A stretch of 16,609 bases of DNA from an uncultured Collinsella sp. (GCA_900539035.1 UQAU01000039.1:1-16609), one strand, 5' to 3'; positions 7,180-14,113 are shown, counted from the stretch's first letter. The notes: generated by a model not told the origin, from the sequence alone. Numbers and translations are program-made.

Positions 7180-7767
7180 ATGGACCGCTATGCCGAGGTG
7201 ACCCGCAAGACGGGCGAGACCGACATTGTCGTAAAGCTCGACCTGGACGGAAGCGGCGTGTGCGATATCTCAACCGGCGTGCCGTTTTTCGACCACATGC
7301 TCAACGCTTTTGGCCGCCATGGTCTGTTCGATCTGACGGTGCACGCGGTGGGCGACGTGGAGGTCGATGCGCACCACACCGTCGAGGACACGGGTATTGT
7401 GCTGGGCGAGGCGTTTTGCCAGGCGCTGGGCGACAAGGCGGGCATTACGCGCTTTGCCGACGCGGCGATCGCCATGGACGAGACGCTCGTGATGGCTGCT
7501 GTTGATATTTCGGGCCGCGGGCAGGCCTACTGCGAGCTGCCCGTGCCGACCGAGCGCGTGGGCAGCTTCGATACCGAGCTGGCCGTCGAGTTCTTCTACG
7601 CCTTTGCGCGCGACGCCAAGCTCACGCTGCACGTGCGCGAGCTGGCGGGCGGCAACTCGCATCACATTATCGAGGCCGCCTTTAAGGCCGTGGGCCGCAC
7701 AATGCGCCACGCCTGCGAGCTGGACCCCCGCGTGCAGGGCATCCCCAGCACCAAGGGCTCGCTGTAA
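7180..7767 (+). CDS. hisB: Imidazoleglycerol-phosphate dehydratase (monofunctional)
   Basis: HisB dehydrates imidazoleglycerol phosphate to imidazole acetol phosphate. This is the monofunctional form of 195 residues; no N-terminal histidinol-phosphatase domain is present, so that activity must come from another protein. The metal-binding motifs are intact: FDHML (37-41), HHTVED (65-70) and NSHHIIEA (159-166), and the C-terminal PSTKGSL is typical. The ATG directly abuts the hisC stop (no gap), with AAGGAGGAG inside the end of hisC, indicating coupled translation. Confidence 0.97.
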   Translation: MDRYAEVTRKTGETDIVVKLDLDGSGVCDISTGVPFFDHMLNAFGRHGLFDLTVHAVGDVEVDAHHTVEDTGIVLGEAFCQALGDKAGITRFADAAIAMDETLVMAAVDISGRGQAYCELPVPTERVGSFDTELAVEFFYAFARDAKLTLHVRELAGGNSHHIIEAAFKAVGRTMRHACELDPRVQGIPSTKGSL

Positions 7768-7812
7768 CCTGCCAAAAAGGGACAGGTTTTGAATGGGGAA
7801 AAGGAGGGTCGC
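7768..7812 (+). other. Short hisB-hisH gap with imperfect hairpin
   Basis: CCTGCC and GGACAGG (within 7768-7786) can form a short stem with one mismatch, followed by TTTT. The AAGGAGGG ribosome binding site of hisH lies at its end (7801-7808). A weak attenuator is possible, but the stem is short. The purine-rich segment AAAAAGGGACAGG may belong to an interspersed repeat, which cannot be tested here. Confidence 0.3.
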
Positions 7813-8514
7813 GTGGGCGAACCGAAGATCGTAGTGGTCGACTACCACAAGGGCAACTTGTCGAGCGTCGTGCGCGGGCTTGCGCGCGCCGGTGCTGCCG
7901 CCTGCACGTCGGACGATCCGGAGCAGATCCGCAACGCCGACGGCCTGGTCATCCCGGGCGTGGGCGCGTTCTATGATGCGATCGTCTTTATGCGCCAGAG
8001 CGGCGAGGCGGACGCGGTGCTCGATGCCGTCGCCGCCGGAACTCCGCTGCTCGGCATCTGCCTGGGCCTTCAGCTGTTTTTTGAGCGCGGCGACGAGGGC
8101 GTGCCGGCGGACGAAGGTGCGGACGCGGACGACGATGCCTCCGAGCGGGCTGACGGTCCCTGGGTCGATGGCCTGGGTATTATGCGCGGCTCGTGCACGC
8201 GCTTGGAGTCGAGCCGCCTGAAGGTGCCGCACATGGGCTGGGACCAGGTGCACATGACGCCCACCGGCGCGACCGATCCGCTGCTTGCTGGTTTTGCCGA
8301 GGGTGCCAACATGTACTTCACCCACAGCTACGCGGTGGCCGACGACGCCGATGGCGCCGATGTGCTGGCTCGCACGCACTACACGCGGAGTTTCCCGTGC
8401 ATCGTGCGCCATGGCAACGTGTGGGGCTGCCAGTTCCATCCCGAGAAATCCTCCGCGCTGGGTCAGCGCATCCTTAAGAACTTCGTCAACATCGTCGAGG
8501 AGGTTGGCCGATGA
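7813..8514 (+). CDS. hisH: Imidazole glycerol phosphate synthase, glutamine amidotransferase subunit
   Basis: HisH hydrolyses glutamine and channels ammonia to HisF. The 233-residue protein carries the class I amidotransferase triad: Cys83 in LLGICLGLQ, with His209 and Glu211 in CQFHPEKS. Other family blocks are VVDYHKGNLSSV, VIPGVGAF, KVPHMGWDQV and YFTHSYAV. The GTG at 7813 is chosen because AAGGAGGG lies 4-5 bases upstream; an in-frame TTG at 7789 lacks a site and would add unrelated residues. About 20 acidic residues are inserted at 96-117, between the nucleophile region and the WVDGLGIM block. The stop overlaps the hisA start (ATGA). Confidence 0.95.
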   Translation: MGEPKIVVVDYHKGNLSSVVRGLARAGAAACTSDDPEQIRNADGLVIPGVGAFYDAIVFMRQSGEADAVLDAVAAGTPLLGICLGLQLFFERGDEGVPADEGADADDDASERADGPWVDGLGIMRGSCTRLESSRLKVPHMGWDQVHMTPTGATDPLLAGFAEGANMYFTHSYAVADDADGADVLARTHYTRSFPCIVRHGNVWGCQFHPEKSSALGQRILKNFVNIVEEVGR

Positions 8515-9254
8515 TCCTGTTTCCCGCAATCGATCTGATCGGCGGCAAGGTCGTGCGCCTGGAGCGCGGCGACCGCAGCCGCTGCAAGGTATATTCCGAC
8601 GACCCCGTGGCAGTCGCCCGCTCGTTTGCCGAGCAGGGTGCGAGCTGGGTGCACGTCGTCGACCTGTCCGCTGCCTTTGGCGAGGACGAGGACGCGTGCG
8701 CTGCCAACTCGGCAGCGATCGAGGCCATCTGCGGCGTCGATGGTCTGTCCGTGGATGTGGGCGGCGGCGTTCGCTCGCTCGCGCGCATCGACGAGCTGGC
8801 CGGCTATGGCGCTCGCCGCATTGCACTGGGTACCGTGCTGGTGACCGAGCCGGGTTTTGCCGAGGTGGCAGCCCAAGGCTTTGGTGAGCTACTGGTGGCA
8901 GACATCGCCGCGCGCGACGGCCAGGTCAAGGTGAACGGCTGGCGCGACGGCGCGGGTATGGCGCTCGACGATGCCGTGGCGCAGCTTTCCGAGCTGGGCT
9001 TTAAGCACCTGGTCTATACCGATATCGCGCGCGACGGCATGCAGACGGGCATCGATGTGGCGGCGTATCGCCATGTGGCCGAGGTCGCGGGCTTTCCCGT
9101 CGTGGCTTCGGGCGGTATCTCGACGCTCGACGACATCCGCGCACTGGCCGCGGTGGGCGAGGTCGCGATTGAAGGCGCCATTACCGGCCGTGCGCTCTAC
9201 GAAGGCAACTTTACGCTGGCACAGGCGCTGGCCGCCGCCCGAGGGGAGGAGTAG
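8511..9254 (+). CDS. hisA: Phosphoribosylformimino-AICAR phosphate isomerase
   Basis: HisA is a (beta-alpha)8 barrel that performs the Amadori rearrangement of ProFAR to PRFAR. The 247-residue sequence starts MILFPAIDLIGGKVVRLERGD. The catalytic aspartates are visible as Asp8 and Asp131 (VADIAARDG), and the phosphate-binding loops are VGGGVRS and ASGGIST. Asp171 lies in the half-barrel repeat TDIARDG. The gene overlaps hisH by 4 bases, and GAGGAGG lies 7 bases before its ATG. Some actinobacteria use a bifunctional HisA/TrpF (PriA); nothing here decides that point. Confidence 0.95.
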   Translation: MILFPAIDLIGGKVVRLERGDRSRCKVYSDDPVAVARSFAEQGASWVHVVDLSAAFGEDEDACAANSAAIEAICGVDGLSVDVGGGVRSLARIDELAGYGARRIALGTVLVTEPGFAEVAAQGFGELLVADIAARDGQVKVNGWRDGAGMALDDAVAQLSELGFKHLVYTDIARDGMQTGIDVAAYRHVAEVAGFPVVASGGISTLDDIRALAAVGEVAIEGAITGRALYEGNFTLAQALAAARGEE

Positions 9255-9257
9255 CCC

Positions 9258-10040
9258 ATGCTTACCAAGCGCGTGATTCCCTGCCTGGACGTCAAGGACG
9301 GCCGTGTGGTCAAGGGCGTCAACTTTGTGAGCTTACGCGATGCGGGCGATCCGGTGGAGCTGGCGCGTGCCTATGACCGCGAGGGTGCGGACGAGGTCGT
9401 CTTCCTGGACATTACCGCCACGAGCGACAACCGTGCGACGACTATCGAGATGGCGGCGCATGCAGCCGAGGAGCTCGCTATTCCCTATACCGTGGGCGGC
9501 GGCTTTCGCGACTTGGCGGGCATGCGGACCATGGTTGCCGCCGGCGCCGACAAGGTGTCGCTCAACTCTGCCGCCGTACGCGACCCGTCGCTGATTAGCC
9601 AGGCTGCCGCGGCGTTTGGTAGCCAGGCCGTGGTCGTGGCGATTGATGCCAAGCGCGTCGGTTTGCCCGGCGCATCTGGTGCCGACAAGTGGGAGGTCTT
9701 CACGGCGGGCGGCCGCAACGCCACGGGCATCGACGCGGTGGCGTGGGCCGAGGAGGCGGCTCGTCGCGGCGCCGGCGAGATCTTGCTCACCAGTATGGAT
9801 CGCGACGGCACCAAGGCCGGCTTTGACCTGGCGCTCACCCGTGCTGTGGCGCGCGCGGTGCCGATTCCCGTCATCGCGAGCGGCGGCGTGGGCACGCTCG
9901 AGCATTTCGCCGAGGGCGTGATCGAGGGCGAAGCCGACGCCGTACTGGCGGCCAGCGTCTTTCACTTTGGGACGTTCAGCATTCGCGAAGTCAAAGAGTA
10001 CATGGCATCTCAAGGTATTCCTGTGAGGTTGGACTTCTAA
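9258..10040 (+). CDS. hisF: Imidazole glycerol phosphate synthase, cyclase subunit
   Basis: HisF pairs with HisH; it uses the delivered ammonia to convert PRFAR to imidazoleglycerol phosphate and AICAR. The 260-residue barrel has the catalytic aspartates Asp11 (VIPCLDVKDGRVVKGVNF) and Asp130 (VVVAIDAKR), the phosphate-binding loops TVGGGFRD and ASGGVGT, and the conserved LLTSMDRDGTKAGFD. The start at 9258 is three bases after the hisA stop, with GAGGGGAGGAG about 6 bases upstream. A gap of 147 bases, unusual for this operon, follows before hisI. Confidence 0.97.
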   Translation: MLTKRVIPCLDVKDGRVVKGVNFVSLRDAGDPVELARAYDREGADEVVFLDITATSDNRATTIEMAAHAAEELAIPYTVGGGFRDLAGMRTMVAAGADKVSLNSAAVRDPSLISQAAAAFGSQAVVVAIDAKRVGLPGASGADKWEVFTAGGRNATGIDAVAWAEEAARRGAGEILLTSMDRDGTKAGFDLALTRAVARAVPIPVIASGGVGTLEHFAEGVIEGEADAVLAASVFHFGTFSIREVKEYMASQGIPVRLDF

Positions 10041-10044
10041 TGCT

Positions 10045-10148
10045 GCGGCTTGCCCAGGCACCGCATCTTGCCGCTCAAACCGTCGCTCGCGTACCAAAGT
10101 ACGCGTCGCTCCTCTTTCGCGGCAACCTGCGGCACCTGGACAACCCTC
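10045..10148. repeat. Concentric imperfect palindrome between hisF and hisI
   Basis: Three nested inverted-repeat levels share one centre at 10096/10097: CGCGTAC/GTACGCG around a CAAA loop (10088-10105), TTGCCGC/GCGGCAA (10068-10074 with 10119-10125), and CCAGG-CA-CCGCA/TGCGG-CA-CCTGG (10054-10065 with 10128-10139). Partial pairing continues outward to about 10045 and 10148. The central hairpin is also flanked by direct copies of GTCGCTC (10082 and 10105). It fills the gap between hisF and hisI and has no T run. It could be a REP- or MITE-like repeat, or an RNA hairpin in the his mRNA. Confidence 0.75.
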
Positions 10149-10187
10149 GCCGACCTGTGGGGTTTCGTTTATGACTTGGGAGAAATG

Positions 10188-10517
10188 ATGACTGAGGTAA
10201 TAGAAGCGTCTGATCTTACGTACGACGCCCGTGGGCTGATTCCTTGTGTGGTTCAGCAATATGACACCGGCGAGGTGCTTATGGTTGCTTGGATGAACGA
10301 GGAGTCGGTGGGGCTGACGCTCAAGACCGGTACCACGTGGTTTTGGAGCCGCAGCCGTCAGGAGCTCTGGAATAAGGGCGCGACGAGCGGCAATATGCAG
10401 GAGGTCAAGGAACTCTGGGCCGACTGCGATAGCGATACGCTGCTGGTCAAGGTTGACTCTCCGGGCCCGGCTTGCCACACCGGCAACCGTACCTGCTTCT
10501 TTAAGAAACTCGCGTAA
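10188..10517 (+). CDS. hisI: Phosphoribosyl-AMP cyclohydrolase
   Basis: HisI opens the adenine ring of PR-AMP to give ProFAR. The 109-residue protein is the stand-alone cyclohydrolase with VVQQYDTGEVLMVAWMN, TWFWSRSRQELWNKG, and the metal-binding residues of WADCDSDT, ACHTGNRTCF. The frame is open back to 10050 through the palindrome, but residues before 10185 have no resemblance to HisI. Of two adjacent ATG codons (10185 and 10188), 10188 has the better spacing from GGGAG. The PRA-PH (HisE) domain is encoded separately downstream rather than fused. Confidence 0.94.
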   Translation: MTEVIEASDLTYDARGLIPCVVQQYDTGEVLMVAWMNEESVGLTLKTGTTWFWSRSRQELWNKGATSGNMQEVKELWADCDSDTLLVKVDSPGPACHTGNRTCFFKKLA

Positions 10518-10562
10518 GGCGGGCGCTCGATTAGACGCTCGGCCACCAGAAAGGATTGAACT

Positions 10563-10880
10563 ATGGGTGTGCGCACCGCAAACATTCAGGATGGAAATAT
10601 CGGTGAGACGCTGACAGGTCTGGCCGAGGTGATTCACGGTCGTCGTGATGCATCGCCGCAGGAGAGCTATACCGCGCGTCTGCTGACCGACGTCGAGGAT
10701 GAGCTGCTCAAGAAGCTTGCCGAGGAGTCGAGCGAGGTGATCATGGCCTGCAAGGATAACGATCACGATCACATCCGCTACGAGGCCGGCGACCTGGTCT
10801 ACCACCTGCTCGTAACCCTTGAGCGCTACGGTATCACCCTCGACGAGCTTGCCGGCGAACTCAACGCCCGCCGCCACTAG
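10563..10880 (+). CDS. hisE: Phosphoribosyl-ATP pyrophosphohydrolase
   Basis: HisE removes pyrophosphate from PR-ATP, the second pathway step. The 105-residue alpha-helical protein belongs to the MazG-like all-alpha NTP pyrophosphatase superfamily; the metal-binding pattern is seen in KKLAEESSEVIMA and YEAGDLVYHLLV. AAAGGAT precedes the ATG by 6-7 bases. It is the last gene of the his operon and converges with the PHP phosphatase gene on the other strand; the two stop codons are only 27 bases apart. Confidence 0.93.
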   Translation: MGVRTANIQDGNIGETLTGLAEVIHGRRDASPQESYTARLLTDVEDELLKKLAEESSEVIMACKDNDHDHIRYEAGDLVYHLLVTLERYGITLDELAGELNARRH

Positions 10881-10908
10881 TCATTGGGGACGTTCTTAAA
10901 CGACTAGT
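10876..10908. repeat. Inverted repeat spanning the hisE and phosphatase stop codons
   Basis: ACTAGTC (10876-10882) and GACTAGT (10902-10908) are exact inverted copies enclosing CATTGGGGACGTTCTTAAAC, which itself contains CGTT-CTTA-AACG. It sits exactly between two convergent genes and touches both stop codons. It lacks a T run on either strand, so terminator function is uncertain; the form is also like a small interspersed repeat. Confidence 0.5.
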
Positions 10909-11819
10909 TAGGCGAGGGGTGTGGACTCCCATTCTCCGGTGAGGTGGGGGATGTCGAAGGTTCGATAGCCGCAGTCGTAGGCGTGGGCCTGGGCCTCGCG
11001 GATGTTCCAGCAGATATCGCAGGCGCGGTGCGCGTCCGAGCCAAAGGTAATGGGCACCTCGGCATGGGCAAAGCAACGCAAAAGACCGGTCGCGGGGTAG
11101 TAGTCGTCGAGCCCCTTGCGCGGCGCGGCCGTCGAGACCTCAACGCGGCGGCCCGTATCGTGCGTGCACTCGGCCATCTGCTCCCAGAATGGCGCGGGGT
11201 CAAAGTCGGGCGCAAAGCCTTCCTTCGAAAAGCGCATGACCAGGTCGGGGTGGGCCATTACATCAAAGTTAAGCGGGCTTTCACAGGCGCGGCACCAGTC
11301 ATCGACGTAGCGCTCCCACACGCCGCGCACGCCCAGGTTTTCCCAAACGTGCAGGTTGGTGTCATCGTCGATCCAACCGCAGCTCGAAGCGGGCGTGTCG
11401 GGACGAGCGACGTTTTCCGTTCCCGCCGTACCCGCGGCACCGGCCATGATATCGCCGGGGTCGCCAATCCAGTGCACGCTGCCCAAGCGCACCACGGCGC
11501 CCTGGGACCAGCGCTCTACCAAGGGCTCGCAACCTTCGTACCAATCGCATTCAAAGCCATAGATAAGCTCGAGCTCCGGCGCAATCTGCGCGGCAAGCTT
11601 GCGGGCGTCCTCAAAAGCCAAGCGATGTGCCGGCAGGTCGCCCTCGACAACCTGCACTTCGCAGTTGGCGTCCATGCTGGCGGGTAGGGTGAGGTGGTCA
11701 GTCGAGACCATGACGCGGCACCCGGCCGCAGCAGCGGCGCGAACGTTGTCCTCAAACGAGGCGTGCCCGTCCGAAAACGAGGTGTGGGTATGGCAATCGA
11801 CCAGCGGGCAAGCAGGCAT
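10908..11819 (-). CDS. PHP-family phosphatase, probable histidinol-phosphatase
   Basis: This 303-residue protein has a full set of PHP metal-binding residues: DCHTHTSFSDG (His10, His12, Asp17), STDH (Asp41, His42), GFECDW (Glu90), GSVHW (His116), MAHPDL (His190) and GSDAHR (Asp262, His264). The family includes the HisJ/HisK-type histidinol-phosphatases, which convert histidinol phosphate to histidinol. The his operon here has a monofunctional HisB and no HisN, so this neighbour is the natural candidate for that step; the link is inference. A segment of about 35 residues (121-157), Gly/Ala/Asp-rich, looks like a lineage insertion. The ATG is supported by AAAGGAG 5 bases upstream. A HisN-like enzyme elsewhere could also serve. 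Confidence 0.85.
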   Translation of the reverse strand: MPACPLVDCHTHTSFSDGHASFEDNVRAAAAAGCRVMVSTDHLTLPASMDANCEVQVVEGDLPAHRLAFEDARKLAAQIAPELELIYGFECDWYEGCEPLVERWSQGAVVRLGSVHWIGDPGDIMAGAAGTAGTENVARPDTPASSCGWIDDDTNLHVWENLGVRGVWERYVDDWCRACESPLNFDVMAHPDLVMRFSKEGFAPDFDPAPFWEQMAECTHDTGRRVEVSTAAPRKGLDDYYPATGLLRCFAHAEVPITFGSDAHRACDICWNIREAQAHAYDCGYRTFDIPHLTGEWESTPLA

Positions 11820-11851
11820 GGCGGCTCCTTTGCGTCAAGCGAATCCGCTTC

Positions 11852-11857
11852 ATTGTA
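11852..11857 (-). promoter_or_regulatory. Candidate -10 element of the PHP phosphatase gene
   Basis: On the minus strand TACAAT lies 32 bases before the start codon, with the ribosome binding site between them. No good -35 hexamer is visible, so this is tentative. Confidence 0.3.
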
Positions 11858-11947
11858 ATGGCGCAGCTCTCAACACGCCGGGCACGCCGGGGATCGAAAT
11901 CGATTGGAAAGGTTGCGCGGCGCGTGGTGCGGCCTCGCTTGCTCTCA

Positions 11948-12012
11948 AAACGTGTACGTCAGCCTCCAAAACCGACAAATAATGACATGTTTGGAGGCTG
12001 ACGTACACGTTT
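11948..12012. repeat. Perfect 23-bp inverted repeat between divergent genes
   Basis: Bases 11948-11970 are the exact reverse complement of 11990-12012, with a 19-base A+T-rich loop between. The arms contain GTGTACGTCAGCCTCC. The region lies between the divergently transcribed phosphatase and LarC2-like genes. There is no flanking T run of terminator type and no coding sense. It may be a REP-like repeat, a transposon-related hairpin, or a regulatory site. Confidence 0.85.
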
Positions 12013-12118
12013 GGATGGGGGCGAGGGCGGCGACGGACGAAAGTCACGCTTGTGCCACGTCCGATGTGCTAGCGTTTGGATGAACAAAACGAGCCCGCGC
12101 GGAAAGGAGCCGGACCGT

Positions 12119-12604
12119 ATGCCATGCGATAGCACATCCCCGCTGTCCCGCGAGACCGATGCGCCCGAAACCATCGTCAAGCTGGAATGCGACATCGACG
12201 ACGCGTCGCCTGAGGTACTCGCCTACGCCGCCGACCGCCTGCGCGAGGCGGGTGCGCGCGAGGTGCACTGGCTGCCCCTCTATTGTAAGAAAGGCCGCCC
12301 CGGCTGGCAGCTGCAGGTAATCTGCACCTACGAGGATATCGAGCGCCTGCAGACGATCATCTTCTTGGAAACCACGACCAACGGCATCCGTCGCCAGGTT
12401 ATGGAGCGCGTTTGCCTGTCACGCCGCTTTGAGCGCGTAACGACGCCATGGGGCGAGGTGTCCGTTAAAGTGGCCACCCTGCCCGACGGCAGCGAGCGCG
12501 CGGCGCCCGAGTACGAGGACTGCGCCCGCCTTGCCCGCGAGCACGGTGTGCCGCTCCAGCGCGTGATGCAGGCAGCACAAGCCGCGGCTCTGCAATTTGA
12601 GTGA
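12119..12604 (+). CDS. Stand-alone LarC C-terminal domain (LarC2-like, nickel insertion protein family)
   Basis: This 161-residue protein matches the C-terminal part of LarC, the CTP-dependent cyclometallase that inserts nickel into the pyridinium-type pincer cofactor of lactate racemase. Landmarks are ECDIDDASPEVLAYAADRL (23-41), LYCKKGRPGWQL, IIFLETTTNGIRR, the segment TTPWGEVSVKV, and PEYEDCARLA (130-139). The N-terminal LarC1 domain is absent and no larA, larB or larE is in the window. In Lactiplantibacillus plantarum the two LarC parts are joined by programmed frameshift; here the second part has its own ATG with AAAGGAG 9 bases upstream, so it is a separate gene. Upstream in-frame codons to 12011 have no support. 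First gene of a plus-strand group with yfcE-like and mazG. Confidence 0.85.
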   Translation: MPCDSTSPLSRETDAPETIVKLECDIDDASPEVLAYAADRLREAGAREVHWLPLYCKKGRPGWQLQVICTYEDIERLQTIIFLETTTNGIRRQVMERVCLSRRFERVTTPWGEVSVKVATLPDGSERAAPEYEDCARLAREHGVPLQRVMQAAQAAALQFE

Positions 12605-12658
12605 CACAGGCCAACGACGCGCCGCACCAACCCTATTAACCCCACCGAAAGGACCACC

Positions 12659-13207
12659 ATGAAATACCTCATCGCCTCCGACATCCACGGCTCGGCATAC
12701 TGGACCGAGCGCCTGGTCGCCGCCATCGAGTCCGAGCAGCCCGACCGCATCGTCCTGCTGGGCGACCTGCTCTATCACGGTCCGCGCAACGACCTGCCGC
12801 GCGACTACGCCCCCAAGCGCGTGATTCCGCTGCTCAACGCCCTGGCCGACCGCATCATCGCGGTGCGCGGCAACTGTGACGCCGAGGTCGACCAGATGGT
12901 GCTCGACTTCCCCGTCATGGCCGACTACGCCACGCTGTTCGACGAGACCGGCCGCGAGCTGTTCCTGACGCACGGCCATGTCTTTGGCGCCGGCATGCAC
13001 AACAGCGTCGACCACGCGCCCGCGCTGCCCGAGGGCTCCGCGCTCGTCTACGGCCATACGCACATCAAGGTCAACGAGGAGAGCGCCGCGCACCCGGGCC
13101 TGTGGCTCTTTAACCCCGGCAGCGTGAGCATCCCCAAGGACGGCTCGCACAGCTACGGCATCTACGAGGGCGGTGCGTTCCGCCACGTGATCATGGAGGA
13201 GGACTAA
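12659..13207 (+). CDS. yfcE: YfcE-type metallophosphodiesterase
   Basis: This 182-residue calcineurin-like phosphoesterase has the complete dinuclear metal site: SDIHGS (Asp8, His10), LLGDLLYHGP (Asp36), RGNCD (Asn72), FLTHGH (His105) and YGHTH (His133, His135). Length and motif spacing fit YfcE/MJ0936-type phosphodiesterases, which hydrolyse model phosphodiesters; the physiological substrate is unknown. The sequence NPGSVSIPK near the C-terminus is also typical. AAAGGA lies 5 bases before the ATG. Its stop is two bases before mazG, so the two are probably co-transcribed. Confidence 0.9.
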   Translation: MKYLIASDIHGSAYWTERLVAAIESEQPDRIVLLGDLLYHGPRNDLPRDYAPKRVIPLLNALADRIIAVRGNCDAEVDQMVLDFPVMADYATLFDETGRELFLTHGHVFGAGMHNSVDHAPALPEGSALVYGHTHIKVNEESAAHPGLWLFNPGSVSIPKDGSHSYGIYEGGAFRHVIMEED

Positions 13208-13209
13208 CC

Positions 13210-14070
13210 ATGGCGCAGCATATGGCTCAGCAAAATGCCGAGGGTTCGCGCGATCTGTCCACGCTGGTAGACGCGTCGGCCGAGCTGCAGCATCTGGTGC
13301 AGACCATCTGGCGCCTGCGTCAGCCCGACGGCTGCCCGTGGGACCGCGAGCAGACGCACCGAAGCATTGGCAAGAACATGATCGAGGAAGCCTACGAGGC
13401 GCTCGATTGCATCGAGGCGGACGACGTGGCGCATCTGCGCGAGGAGCTGGGCGACGTGCTCATGCAGGTAGTGTTGCATGCGCAGATTGCGGCGGACGCC
13501 GGTGAGTTTACGCTGGCCGATGTGGCACGCGATATCGACGCCAAGCTCATCCGCCGTCATCCGCACGTGTTTGGCGATGCGGATGCCGATAACTCCGACG
13601 AGGTGCTCAAGATTTGGGACGAGGTCAAGCTTGCCGAGAAGGCCGCCAAGGACAAGGCCGTGGCGGCAGGCGAGGCTGCTCCCGAGGGGCTGCTCGACGG
13701 TGTGCCCACGCATCTGCCGGCGCTGATGCAGGCTCAGAAGGTGTCGCGCAAGGCGGCTGCCGTGGGCTTTGAGTGGGAGACGGTCCAGGATGTGTGGGAC
13801 GAGGTCGCCGAGGAGCGTGCCGAGTTTGAGGCCGAGGCCCCCGGAACGCCCGAGCGCGAAATGGAGTTTGGCGACCTGCTCTTTGCCTTGGTCAACGTCG
13901 CGCGCAAAGAGGGGATCGACGCCGAGAGTGCCCTGCGCGCCAGCACGGCAAAGTTCCGCCGTCGCTGGGCCGCGATGGAGGCCGCCGTGCACGAGGCGGG
14001 CGATGACCTCGCCGCCTGCTCAACCGCTCAACTCAACGACCTGTGGGACCAAGCAAAAGCAAGCGAGTGA
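13210..14070 (+). CDS. mazG: Nucleoside triphosphate pyrophosphohydrolase MazG
   Basis: MazG hydrolyses NTPs to NMP and pyrophosphate and is linked to removal of aberrant nucleotides and to stress control. The 286-residue protein has both tandem MazG domains. The first has IWRLRQPDGCPWDREQTH, then EEAYEALD (59-66) and EELGDVLMQV (78-87), then RRHPHVFGD. The second has GFEWETVQDVWDEVAEE and EREMEFGDLLFALVN (about 215-229). A 20-residue N-terminal extension precedes the first domain; an internal ATG at 13222 is an alternative start. GGAGGAGGA lies 6 bases before the chosen ATG, and the gene follows yfcE with a two-base gap. Confidence 0.95.
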   Translation: MAQHMAQQNAEGSRDLSTLVDASAELQHLVQTIWRLRQPDGCPWDREQTHRSIGKNMIEEAYEALDCIEADDVAHLREELGDVLMQVVLHAQIAADAGEFTLADVARDIDAKLIRRHPHVFGDADADNSDEVLKIWDEVKLAEKAAKDKAVAAGEAAPEGLLDGVPTHLPALMQAQKVSRKAAAVGFEWETVQDVWDEVAEERAEFEAEAPGTPEREMEFGDLLFALVNVARKEGIDAESALRASTAKFRRRWAAMEAAVHEAGDDLAACSTAQLNDLWDQAKASE

Positions 14071-14097
14071 GGCCTGCGTCTCTCATGGCATCCATTC

Positions 14098-14113
14098 GTA
14101 GAGAGGTCTCTAC
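14098..14113. repeat. Short palindrome between convergent mazG and ATPase genes
   Basis: GTAGAGA-GG-TCTCTAC is a near-perfect palindrome located in the 39-base gap between the converging genes and overlapping the ATPase stop codon. It is small and without T runs, so a terminator role is only possible. Confidence 0.4.

Noticed and set aside
8511..9254. Calling hisA a bifunctional priA (HisA/TrpF).
   Set aside because: The sequence reads as an ordinary HisA, and the presence or absence of trpF in the genome cannot be seen.
10050..10187. N-terminal extension of HisI through the palindrome.
   Set aside because: Residues encoded there are Arg/Ser/Thr-rich, unlike HisI, and the ATG at 10188 has a suitable ribosome binding site.
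11820..12118. Upstream LarC1 gene or a frameshift joining it to the LarC2 frame.
   Set aside because: No frame in this interval resembles LarC1; the region is occupied by the inverted repeat and the promoter side of the minus-strand phosphatase gene.
14098..14113. Intrinsic terminator between mazG and the ATPase gene.
   Set aside because: The palindrome is short and neither strand has a T run directly after it; recorded only as a repeat.
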